Positions 27,242 through 41,000 of a DNA stretch of 64,000 nt are shown here, in pieces. This DNA comes from Chrysogorgia sp. JL179-B06. Its lineage: Eukaryota; Cnidaria; Anthozoa; Scleralcyonacea; Chrysogorgiidae. The DNA lies in the NCBI GenBank assembly GCA_035772405.1, contig JAYKKM010000080.1:62001-126000 (forward strand), read 5' to 3'. The notes beneath the pieces were generated by a model, which ran no database searches, was not told the DNA's origin, and was given only the letters and a program-made list of their open reading frames with translations. The position numbers and the translations under genes are program-made. Within the stretch, counting starts at the first letter, position 1; each line of letters opens with the position of its first letter.

Positions 27242-30200
27242 CGGCCGTTCCCGCTGTAACACATGCCCTTTTCTCAATCCCACTACAGTTATTACTGCCC
27301 CCAAATTCGACCCCACTATCCGTCATGCTTTTTCATGCACGTCCACCAACATAATTTATTGCATTTCTTGCGATAAATGCCCTAAAATCTACATCGGTGA
27401 AACTGGGCGACGCCTTTCAGACAGGTTTGCTGAACATCTTCGTTCCGTGAGGATCAATGATGGTGACAAACCTGTAGCCCGCCATTTCAACAGCTCCAAC
27501 CATTTGGTTTCAGACATGAAAGTCTGTGCCATCCTTCCCATCTCCGGTGGCAACGATAACCGCAAGCGGCAAGAGAAGCGTCTCATTTTTAAACTTGGCA
27601 CCACACATCCTCTTGGTCTTAACGAACGTTTTTCTTTTATTTAATTTCCTAAAAGTTTTTTGTTATTTTATTTTGCTTGGAACTTTTTATTATTAGCTTA
27701 TGCACTTTCATTCCTTTTCAAGTCTTTGTTTCTATTATTATCGCCTAATCCCCTTCAATATTGGACCTGTCATTTCTCCCACCCCCTCAGTCTGCTTATT
27801 GATCGACTTTAAAAATAGTAAATGACTTAACTTTTCCCATCTCATTAATTATTAGTTAGTTTATTTCCCGTGCATTTGATTGGCTACTTTCTACCTGTGA
27901 CACCCTTTTGGCATATATATAAGCCCTATTTATTTTATTTCATCTCGTCTTACTCTGATGAAGGGCTCCGCTCGAAACGTCAGTATCTCGTCACTAAATT
28001 CTTGGCAGTTTACCAAGTTATTGTTTAACTCGAAAAAATACCAAAAGACTCCTACTGAACAGTACAAAAAATACGACAAAGTGAAGAAAGTAGGCGGCGA
28101 TGTTTTATTGGTGTGTAGCCCCAAGAGTTTCGCCGGTTTCTTATACAATCCATGGGTCCAGAACAATATGGCCATTCCGAGCTAATTCCGTCTTCTTAAT
28201 TTACTGTTATGGAGCCGTAGTTTGTGTTCTAAATTACTGGAAAACCCACGACAATTGATTACTTATGGAATATTATATAAAATATTATAGACCGATAGAT
28301 TCCGTTGCAAGATGGCCACTATGCGCTACTTCTGGCTTCGTTTCCTATAGTTTCAGAGGTCAGTGGGTACGAGGATAAAACTTCTTCCGCTTTCATATTG
28401 TCACGGAATTAAGGACTTGCTTATTCTTCTTGCTTATTCTTCATGGTTGCTCAAATGGAAAATACAACATCAATTTATCTTACTATCTTCCAAATCTACC
28501 GGTTAACCATCTCAGGCATTCAAATAAACACAATTTCAAAATACCAAAACCTCGGACTGAACATTTTCAAAAAAGTTTTTTCATAAGATCATCTAGACTT
28601 TGCAACACACTCTCCGATCAAACAAAAGAAATTAACACGTGTAGTCTCTTTAAAAATTATTTAAAATCAAGATACTTGTCGCTCTCCAGAACACATTCAA
28701 TACTGATATTATATCTACCTGGCGCTCAATATGTTTAAATTGTAGTTCTGTTAGAGATCTTGAATCGCAGAACTTCAGAATTTGTTGTTAATATTAACTG
28801 TGCGTGCGTGAGTGTGTTAGTATAATGTATTTGTTGTAATAAGTGATATAATAAGCGATATCGTAGCAGACTGTGATATAGTAATATGTTATATGATAGT
28901 ATATATGTAATGTATGGTTGCTAATTCTTAGGGTTAGACACCATGACTAGGGCTGAACATCCCTGTTGTGTCTTGCCTTGTGTATGTAACCACGAAAACA
29001 AAATAAATAAATAGATATATTAGCAACAGAACGATAGATACGTTATATATTACCTCGTTCTTTAAAAAACCCTGCTTTAAATTTCTGCTTTTATTCAGAA
29101 AGTTAAGCGGGGTTTTTTTAAAGAACATACAGTATCTATCGTTCTGTTGCTAATATATACTAATACAGTATATGCTAATATATTTAGAACCTCGTAATAT
29201 GAAATTATAACCGGTCATTGCCTGAAATAAACAACAACGTTATATAGCAAATATAAACAAAATGGACTGTACCTGAAGAGAATCATTATTCTTGTGAGGA
29301 TCATCATTGTTCGTAAACAGCAAAATTCTTTTATGACCAATCTTTTGAGAACTAAACAGAGCAACAGAGCAGCGCAATCAAAAGGTTTTACAGTACTTCC
29401 TCTTATTTTGGCATGGAAGTGTGGAACATTTGCTAGATGGATCACGACCGCAAGTTCATTTATTGGGACATCATGCGTGGATTCAAGGAGGCTCATGCCT
29501 GGAAATGAGAGGGTTTTGCCACCCCCTCGTATTTATGCGACAAGTTCATCTTAGGATCGGATGTTCGTAGTCGTAACATTAGATATAAGAACAAGGTAGA
29601 AATACCACTATATAGATCCGCTGCGCTGCAGGTCAGCGAACATTTGTGTACAGGGCAGTCCGCCTTTGGAATGGATGAACGGCTGGTATTTCATCTATCG
29701 CCACTTTACCGAGATTTAAAGCTGCTCTTAAGAATGACGTTCTAGAATAATTTTTAAGCAAGTGATTAATTCAATTTATCATTATTTTATTTCAATTTTA
29801 TACATTGTTGTTTGTTATTTTATACATTGTAGTCAATATTTTATATTTTATAATGTAATCTGAATCTATCAATCCTTGAAATGACGTCATCCTAAAGAGG
29901 TGAACGTTCTGAGCTGCGCTGAAAACAGAAAGACTACTACTAATGAAACTAAATATTAATTCGCTCAAGAATATATTTTAAACACACGCAAAATTTTCCT
30001 TCTCCATTAATCACGCTTGCATCTCAAATATCGAGTGCAAACGCCAAAATCATAAATAATAATGGACTAATCCAAAAGTTACCTCATTCCCCAGTTTAGG
30101 AACCCTTTCTCGCTTCTAGTTCTGCACTCGAATTTCAAGGAATCTTCATGTGAAATTTTCCCCTTCCCCATGTGACATTTACGTTTCCCCAAGGAACTTC

Positions 30201-33200
30201 CATGCGTCATTTACCCCCTCCCCTGGAATTTCCTACTAATATTCTGCCCATGAAATTTTCATGTATATTTAGCCTCCCCCTGAATTTTCATCTGTCATTC
30301 GTCCTCACTGCTGGAATTTCCATGTGACATTGACTCATCTCCCTGGAATTATGGAGCCACATTCCCCCCTCGCCGGAATTCCAAGCTTCCTCAACATAAT
30401 TTTTTCCAGGAATGCGGAAAAAATTGGAATAGCCCAATACCCAAATATTGAATCCCTCGCTCCAGCAAGCTGAAGGTGTCGCATTGGAGAGGGATTTATC
30501 GGCTGTGCAGCGATTCACCACAGGGTTCTATATAAGTAATAGCGAATTACATGCCAGGGCAACAATGGACTGCTAGGCCTTGGTGTCTCACCGCACTGCC
30601 AGGCCCTGGCGAGTCACTACTATCCCTTCAGGGACTGCGACCCTCAAAAACTACATTGCCCCTCCTGAGAGATATATCCCACAGGCTGGCGGTCATCTCA
30701 ACACCGATTTCTTATTAACTAGGTCTAGCTTTGTATTACAGTTACAGACTGATGGGGAATGGAATGGGGTTAGTCGATCAATCATTGCGAAAAGTTGACA
30801 AGACTTATCCTTGAGGCTGACCAAAAGGTTGCCAGTCAGCCATATGGCATGCCTTCTCGCAAGATGGTACCCTACGGCCGTTAAGTGAACCTGTAGAAAG
30901 GACCCACTACGACCCAATGCGTAATATGTTGGACGACAGACGATACATGGGCGATCGTCAAGCTCGTATCCGCAGAAAAATTATTCCCGGCCAGGAATCG
31001 AACCTGTAACCTTCTGATTGCCGGTGAGACGCTCTAACCATTGAGCCACCGAGACTCAGATAGAGAGCAAGGTTGCAATGATGTGCCGGTTCGATTGATA
31101 TATGTACTGGCACAGCCTATGCGGCAGTCACTATATATCGGTAATGTTTGGATGTGTTAATATATACACTGCTGTAGTGAATGTGGGAGAACTTGGAGTA
31201 GACAGACGATACTGTATGGGCGATCGTAAAGCTCGTATCCTCAGAAAAATTATTCTGAGTCCTCTGTCTACTCCAAGCTCTCCCACATTCACTACAGCAG
31301 TGTATATATTAACACATATTGAACGACGTCCACTAGAGTCGTAGGCGAAGATCAAATGTAAATTTGGTATCCTGAGCAGCCTTAAAGTTACTTACTTAAG
31401 TCTACAGGCACTGTGGCCAATTAAATTTAGCTAAACTAGAGACCTGGACTTCGTGTACATTGTACGTATTGGTATACGTTGGTAGAAATAACGTGATTAT
31501 ACCTCGTTGAGAACATATTAGAGCAGGTCCACAAGACATCATTAAGAGAATAATCAAGACTGTGACCGTACTTTGAGTCAAATTTACCACAATCTTAAAA
31601 ACAAATAAGAAAATCGTTTTATCGTCTAACTCGAGTTTCGAGATTAATCAAATATTAAAGTGCTTATAAAACGAAATTGTTTTTTCAGTTTTTCGTTGTT
31701 AGGCATGTTAGAACACACTTTTAAATTTGTCATTTTCTAAAACAAATTTAAGACGACAAATTTAAGCATCAAAATCGACCAATTTATTAAAAAATTTGTC
31801 ACAGAGACTGGGTCCGAATTCAACTCTGATGACATCATGGTGTCCATAAACAGAGAACTGAAAAAGTGTAATTTTAAAAAATGTCATGCGATTCGGCAAC
31901 TAGTGTTGTTAGGAGCGCCAACAACGAAATATCTTCCACCGTGTTTTGTATCTTTCTCCCTAATTTCTGCCATCTTTACACTACTTGCAAACACCTTGAC
32001 GTCACACGAACAAATCCGTGGAAATCACCACTTTTTGGCGCGTAGAAATGACCATTTCTGGTTGAAATGTTCCTTCTTTTATAGCTTATTTCAGTGGCAT
32101 AATAACGTTTTTAATGATTGGATATTGAACACTAATTAAGAACTGGCACACATAAACTATAAATTTGATCAGTGGCGGCACTACGTGAGTGTGGGCCCAG
32201 GTGCGATAAAAAATTACGGGGGTTTTTACGTCAGAAAATGTTTGCATTTAAGGTCTCTGAAATGGCATTTCCTGCATTTGAGAGCATTTTTGAGTAAAAT
32301 CTAAAGGCTACAAATCTCATTTTTGTAGTGTACCCATTATTTTTAAGAAAATATTATTAATAATAGCACCATTAATAAAAAGAGGCTGTTCGCCGGATAG
32401 GCTGATGGGCCCCCCTTGGCCCGTGGGCCCCGGTGCGGCGCATCGTTTGCACACCCGTAGTGCCGCCGCAAATTTCGAAACCGTAGACGGTCGGACACCT
32501 CATTGATGGTTGGACACCTCAGGTGGAGGCTATTTCAGAGTACGGTAGAGCACCAAACCCAACCCCAACACAACAAAGATCCTAACCAGGGTTGCCAGCA
32601 GATCTGAGCCCGAAGTAGCCAAATTCAAGATCAAAAGAAGCCAAAAAAAGTCAAACTCAAACCCAATCTCCTATACCTAGAGGATCGCGCCTAAGGTAGC
32701 TGAATTACGTAATTTTTAAGCGTAATGGCATGATAGAAGAACTCAGAAATCTGTTTATTACATCTTTAAATAAGAAGAAATTTTGATGAAATCTATATAA
32801 AAGGAAAATAACTTTATTATTTGACAACATTTCGATATTTTACACTCTTAATGAGGTGTCCGACCGTCTACGGTTTCGAAATTGGCAGTGCCGCCACTGA
32901 TTTTGATCGAAACTTGGCTTTATAATTAGATTTTCAAACCATTTCAGATCGATTTATTCGATCGCTTTCTTTTGAATTGTGAGCTCTCGACCGGATCCGT
33001 TCCAGTCGAAGGCTCAGAATTCAAAAGAAAGCGATGGATTAAAGTCGATCGCGCGATAAAAAGCACTGAATGGAAATCCGCCTTAAAAACTCGATAATCG
33101 TACTGCAATTCTTTGTTTAATTTTAAAAAAACTGCGGCTTAACTGACTCATGAAACACTTTCCGGTTACACGCAACCTTATTGTCTCCGCGTATTTAGCA

Positions 33201-36200
33201 GGGGCTTCGCTTCTTATAGGATGTGTGGGGGGGGGGGGGGGGGTGATACCACCGCCAAAAAAATAAAAATAAAAAATTCGGAAAAAATGGACCGTGAAAG
33301 TATTAAATTCGGACAAAATTGGACAGTGAAAGTATTAAATTCAGGCGAGATCTCGTCTGGGAGAATAGAAATAATATGTAGGGAAATTATTATACAAAAA
33401 TTGGTAGACATTGTGAGATTTGGCATTTTATTTCTGAACTTGTCTCGTGACGGTGACGTTTGAATACGCGTAAAATAAGATTCGGGCAATTTTATAAAAA
33501 ATATAATTTCGGGCAAATATAACTAGTGGACACCCCACCTCCCCCAATCAAAGTGGGTTAGCGACGTCCTTAATGTAATATTTTATATGTGGTGCATAGA
33601 GCAGGCAAAATATACCGACAGCTAAATGTTGGAGCGAAAATATTAAACTACCTATAGGAAGACTAAAATGTATCTACGCTGATTGACCGTTTGCTCAAAG
33701 ACGAGGGCGCTGTTTTCGTTCATTTTGTGAGCTTTTTATTTTCGTGTGCAGTTATACTAATGGGTATCCGACATAAAACCCTTGTTTTAAGGTATCGATT
33801 TTCATATGAAAAAATTACTTCATTAATGTTAATAAAAATTATACCATGCACAAATTCACAAAATAATTAATGTTCCCAAACCATTCAAGAGATCCTCAAC
33901 ATCTAAAATTCGTTGTGCATCCAGCATATCAAGATCCTAAAAATGAAAATCCGTGAAAATGAGAATAAGGACGAAAATATGGTGTAATGAATAGAAAACA
34001 TCATTGTTAATTTGGCAGTCAACATTCCCATTGCAGCTGAGCTGGATAGAACATGAACTCAGATGTCACGACTTTTCCTGAGTTGTTTACAGCTTGTACA
34101 GATAAAAACATCACATTTCAAAATATAAATACATTTATTAAAAACAACAAGACGCCCGTTAGGCGTTAACTCCGGCTACTTGTGCTTAATTGTGTCCTGT
34201 AAAACACACAATAGAATAGACACAAATCAATGTTCTCTTTGCAAATTCCGCGATTTGTAACCCGAGGTAAGGTACAGCTAACCGTGCGATTGTAAGCGTG
34301 CGATTGTAAGCGTGCGATTGTAAGCGTGCGATTGTAAGAATTGTGAGCGTGTTTATGACAAGATACTTGCCAGTCACATTCCTCAGTTATGAACCTTATT
34401 ACAAATTTACTATATTTCTTTAGATAGTTTGAGCGAACACTCGAGCAATGGCGACCAAAGAAGATGGCGCATGAAGATGAGCACAACGCGTGGTTTCGCA
34501 AAGCCTATCGGGATGATGCAATTTGTAGACACGAAAAATAAAAATAAAGGAAAGCCACCGAAACCTAGACCCGGCTACCACAGGTAGCCCGAGTAATAAA
34601 TTGCTTCAGAACGTAATTCATGTCTTGATGATGTTAAGCAATAAAGCTAAAGTAACGAATACAAACATACATGACGAAGTCATGGTTACAAACAATGTAG
34701 ACATAAATCGCCACCTCGCAAAACAAAACAGCATTGAGATAAAAACACAAAAGCTACACAATAAATTCCTCATTATATTAACCTCGTTCGGTAGGTCCGT
34801 ATGGGAAAAGTATTTGCCTTTGAGTTCGGGTATTCTTGCACAGACATCGAGCAAACGAGGTTATTTCATTCAAGAGACACTCCACCCCCAAAACAAGTGT
34901 TGCTTAAATGAAAGTTCTTTGTCGCCTTACACGAGAATGGATATTGGTTTTCTTCTAATCGTTTTAGTTTTAGAGAAATTTGGCTGTTTATTGTATTTTT
35001 GATAAATTAAAGGTCGCCATTTTGTTCTGAATGCGGGCGAATGCGGTCGATCCCATTATTTTTTGCCGTCATTGAGTGATTACTATACAAAGAAACCAAT
35101 TACAATAGCATGGCAATAACGTGGTCTTAGTCTATTGTGCAGATTTCTATTCACACACACACTATTGTGAAGGATTTCTTTTCATAAGGTTTCTATCACT
35201 CAATGACGTCATCACTCAATGACGAGAGCGACCGCATTCGCCCGCAATCAGAACAAATATGGCGGCCTTCAATTTACCAAAAATACGATAAACAAAGCCA
35301 AATTTCTCTAAAACTAAAAAGTTTAGAAGACAACTGATACCCATTCTCATATAAGGTGACAAATAACTTTCATTTAAGCAATATTTGTTTTGTGGGTGGA
35401 GTATCCCTTTGAAGTGCCTATGAAATGAAAACTAAGTTTGTCTTATTTAAATGAACTTCTAAAATGATAAGGATAATTTATCGCTCGTACCTCGCGTCTC
35501 GCGTCTTTCTTGAGATATTAGGGACTTTAAGATCTACGACGCGGCAACCTCGACGACGCGGCCTTCAAAACAAAATAATTATTTATGCGAAACAAAGAGA
35601 ATGAATAATTTGTAGTCCCAAGAGTATTCTCAACGCCGTCCTCGTTCTGTTTACAACGCAACTCTGAGCATTTTCACGTCTTCGGGACGACGTGAACTCG
35701 CTGAGAGGTCATGAGAGCTGTTCCTTAATGTTGACTTCAGCTCAAACACTACAATCGTTTTAGCAGAACTGGAGCGTTTTGGAGATCATAAAACAAGCTT
35801 CAAACATCAAATACGGTAGTTAATTTACCATGTCTTATTTTCAAATGCACACTGCTTGTTAAAGTTTTGAGGGCCGCGTCGTTGAGGTTGCCGCATCGTA
35901 GATCTTAAAGTCCCTAATTAGACTTATGTGATATGAAAATGAGATAACCTATGACGTCAAAACGTTTCTACATTTTTAGAAAATTAAGTATATCTTTGAG
36001 ATTATTCAACGAAATCACTTGAAACTTTGCACAATTATACAACACTTCGTGACACCTAACATCATTACATCGGAATAAGCGATCCCAAATTAATTTACTA
36101 TTTCTAATTTCTTAATTTTCTAAAAATGTAGAAACATCTTGACGTCATAAACTACTTCATTTGCATATCACAAGTCTAAATATCTCAAGAACAAGATGAG

Positions 36201-37981
36201 ATATGCGATCTGCGCTCAGGAATTAATTTTGCTGACATATCATTAGGTGACATGAAAATTGCATTATTTTAAAACGACCAAAAACTCCAACTCACAGGAA
36301 AGATGGAACTATCGGTATATTGGTTTCTAGGGGGTCAATGAAAGTGGGGTTTAACTAAAAGAATAGTATAGAAAGGCCTGGCGTACATCACACTTCACTT
36401 CCTCTGCTGTATATCTCGTGATTTCGATTCTCGAAAGGTAATTGGCTTTTTGCCGAAAAAATATTTGCCGACAAAAGTTTCATTTGCCAACAAATCCGAC
36501 AGCACTAGTTTTGCCGGTGAGTGAGGTGTCACACCCGGCCCTGTCTGCGCTCTAAATTACCATTCCTCATCATTTTAGAAGTTCGTTTAGTTTTCCTTTC
36601 ATATAGACACTTTAACGCAATATTATCGCGAAAACTGTCGAACAATTGCTACTTTTTACTCTACTTACGTAATTAAACTACAGGTATATGTATTTATAAG
36701 AAAAAAAATTATAAAAACGAAATTCTGACCAACCTGAAATATATAAATATGATGAAAATCACTAGGATTCTTGTTTTTCTCCTATAATATGGAAATAGAA
36801 ATTACTACAATCAGTGTCAAAATTGTTGAAACAACGACCATTTGAAAGGCTTCACACCCCCCACACCCCCCCCCCCCCCCCCCCATACAATGTTGTGAAC
36901 TGGCAAATGTTGACATCTCTCGAGCGAACATTTGCCTTACGCTTTAACATTTGCCTTAAGCTTTTAAATCAACATTGAATTGAGGGAATGGGGCACCAAC
37001 GGAAGGATGCTGAATCCCACTATATTCTGAGCAATTCAGACATACATAGTATCTGCCGGACAGAAGACATAAGCGAGTTTGTCAAACGCCAACAACGAAA
37101 ATATCTCGCCCATCTTGCACAACAGCCAAATAAGACATTAACAAAGCAACTTCTTTTCAACAGCAACAAAGCAACCAAACCTGGAAAGCAGATAACTCTG
37201 GAGAGCGCAGTGCTGAACAATGAACAATGCATTGCAGATCATTTTTACAAAAAAACTTTGAAAAGGGATTATTAGAACTGCGGCGGACTCTTCTGAGTTT
37301 TGGCCACTCGACGTCTGACAATGTTGGACAGAGCTAAACCAAATTATGATAGTGAAATGAGAAGTTTCATGTTGATACATGCCTTATTTACATGGCAAAA
37401 TGCATTCGCGTTCAAGCGTTCCAGCGTTCCAACTAATTTTGTCAATGATTGTAGTTCCAGTAGAGATTTAAAGTGCATATAACGTCTGTGGGGATTTAAC
37501 ATATTTGTAATCTATGGATTCTCCTGAGAAATGGAAAATGATGTCAAACGGAAATGATGTCATAGCGGGCATCTGTCTATATGAAAACCTCTTTACATAT
37601 TCCCGCTATGACGTCATTTCCGTCAACTTTAACAGCAAAAAAGTCTATGACAATTTTTCTCAGGAGAATCGATAGATTACATATATGTTAAATTCCCACA
37701 GACGTTATATGCACTTTAAATTATTTATACGCAAAAGAATTTCGATTTGATTGAATCATCGATTTTCTGCGTCCTGTTGAAATACAGAAAATCGCGATAA
37801 AAGCGTCGCCATTTTGGACCATGGCCGCGAGTTCAAACTACTCTACTAACTATACTGTGACTAGAAATCAGGTTATCAGTTCTACAATGTTTCTTCGCAT
37901 ATTTCACTGAGAGAAGTTGTTGTGCAACTCAAGAAGTACGAAGAAATACAGATATATCAAAAGAACTGTCACGAAGGTGTC

Positions 37982-38013
<32 letters not shown>

Positions 38014-41000
38014 GACGTATTAGGAGCATTATACAATAGTCTCAATGCTCTTACAACAATATATTCTTAAATTTACTTATAAAACTTATTACAGTTTCAT
38101 TATAAGATAATATATCAATGGAGAAACAATATTAAAGCGACACTTGCATAGCCTCCTCTGCATGCAACTGTGTGGCTTCTTTTTTCAGAGTCAAATAGCT
38201 TTCAAGGATGTTTCGGCTGAGCCAGAAAAATTAACAGGGGCCGTCGACCAATCCCTTCACAATCCCTAATCTTCCCTGCAATCCCAACCAAAACGTTGCT
38301 CGCACAGCCTTCGAAGCTATTTGACTCGGAAAAAGAAGCCACAGAGTTTCCTAACACTTGCACTTCATTCGGGAATTTCATCACAACCTCAATTGTCCAA
38401 AGATCGCCTTTGCACTGTCGTGATCCAGGTATGCGTTAACTTTAACCGGACACAGAAAATCGAGGATTTACCAAATCAAAATTATTTCACAGAAATACTC
38501 GAGAAGACACACCAATTTATTTAATGGGAAAAAATGAGAATAATATTTATTATATAAAACCCAAGGTAATATAATTTAAAGCTGACATATTCATCTGACT
38601 GCCCCAACCGGTAATCAAACCCTGCTTAACATACCAGTACTTACTGAACTATTGAGACACACGGTCAGCACTCACTAAAGACAAATGGGGTGAGAGGAAC
38701 TTTAAGTGTTTTCTCCAACAGAGCTGGTGTTCACAAGTCAATGTGATTATCCCCGACATGTTGTCATAGGTACTGTACTGTACAGTATAGATATTTGGGA
38801 ACTTACTGTGCCAAATAATACAATGCCAAAGAGGTCTTTCTCGCTGCTTATAATCTTGTTTTTCATAGTACAGGCTGTGCACTGTCAATGAAACAGAAAT
38901 TACAAATAATATTTAAACACTGCTCTACACACTACTACACTACAAACTACACACTGCACTACACACTACACTGTACTGCACTACAAACTGCACTACGCTG
39001 CGCTGCACTACACGCTGCATTGCACTGCACACTGCAGTTCACTACACACTACACTACAAACTGCTCTACACACTGCACTACACTACAAACTACACGCTGC
39101 ACTACACACTGCACTGGACTGCACTACACTGGACTGCACTACACTACACACTGCACTGGACTACACTACACTACACACTGCACTACACTACACTACAAAC
39201 TACACACTGCACTACACTACAAACTACACAGTGCACTACACTACAAACTAAACGCTGCACTACACTACAAACTAAACGCTGCACTACACTACAAACTACA
39301 CACTGCACTACACTACAAACTACACACTGCACTACACTACAAACTACACACTGCACTACACTACAAACTACACACTGCACTACACTACAAACTACGCACT
39401 GCACTACAAACTACACACTGCACTACACTACAAACTACACACTGCACTACACTACAAACTACACACTGCACTACACTACAAACTACACACTGCACTACAC
39501 TACAAACTACACACTGCACTACACTACAAACTACACACTGAACTACACTACAAACTACACACTGCACTACACACTGCACTGTACTGCACTACAAACTGCA
39601 CTATTAATGCACTGCACTACACACTACACTGCACTGCACTACACACTACACACTACAAACTGCACTGCACTACACACTACAAACTGCACTGCACTGCAGT
39701 GACTGCACTACAAACTGCACTGCACTACAAACTGCACTGCACTACAAACTGCACTGCACTACACTACAAACTGCACTGCACTACAAACTGCACTGCACTA
39801 CACTACAAACTGCACTGTACTACAAACTGCACTGCACTACAAACTGCACTGCACTACAAACTGCACTGCACTTACAAACTGCACTGCACTACAAACTGCA
39901 CTGCACTACAAACTGCACTGCACTACAAACTGCACTGCACTACAAACTGCACTGCACTACAAACTGCACTGCACTACAAACTGCACTGCACTACAAACTG
40001 CACTGCACTACAAACTGCACTGCACTACAAACTGCACTGCACTACAAACTGCACTGCACTACAAACTGCACTGCACTACAAACTGCACTGCACTACAAAC
40101 TGCACTGCACTACAAACTGCACTGCACTACAAACTGCACTGCACTACAAACTGCACTGCACTACAAACTGCACTGCACTGCACTGCACTGCACTGCACTG
40201 CACTGCACTACACACTACGCTACACTACACACTACGCTGTACTACATTACAAACCACACAATAGAACAAAGAAAGTTATTTTTCTGAAAATTGCTAAGGT
40301 GGCTTATATAAATTTTGGGTTTACTTCACCAAACGATGAGTCTTGTTGAAGTTTCCGCCATAATCTTTTTATTTGAAGTCAATCAAAACAGTTATGTGAT
40401 ACTATAGGAGTGCATAATATATATAACGATCGTAGTTGAAAATTATGAATGGTGGGTTTTAGTCACTACACTGCATGCATTACAGTACACAATACATCGC
40501 TGTACACTATACACTACCTGCACAGTGATGCATGCTGATCTATGTTTACAGATATAAGAAAAGCACTGTATGTGAAATTATGTACTGTAGCTGGTCTTGT
40601 GCTAGTCTGTATACAAGTCAAAATACACCACCTTCATACACAAATGAAAAGCTTTGTCATCTTCATGTCCTTCAAACATGGACTTGGAGCAATCAATCAG
40701 AAAAATTAAGCTGTCTTTTATTGCTCCAGTGGCCCTAGTTGATAAAAGGAAAAGCAGGTATTATATTTATGTAATAATAACTTAAATAGCAGACCTGTAA
40801 ATATCAGACCTGTAAATTTAGAATATCACAAATATTAGTATAAGAAATAAAACTGTTCAAGAAGATTTATGAAAGATTTTTGATGAAGTATTCATAATAC
40901 CAAAAGTTGTGTGCAAAGTAGCACGATTTCAGGTAGTATAAATATCTTGACCGACCTACATACGCCACTGTATGCCAAATATATAGGAAATAACACGCAC

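Noticed and set aside
34166..34501. 111-codon minus ORF
   Set aside because: Runs through tandem GCGTGCGATTGTAA units inside a dispersed repeat; no family resemblance.
38888..40349. ORFs of 216-217 codons rich in His-Tyr-Lys-Leu
   Set aside because: Translation of the 17/24-bp array in Ku70 intron 2.
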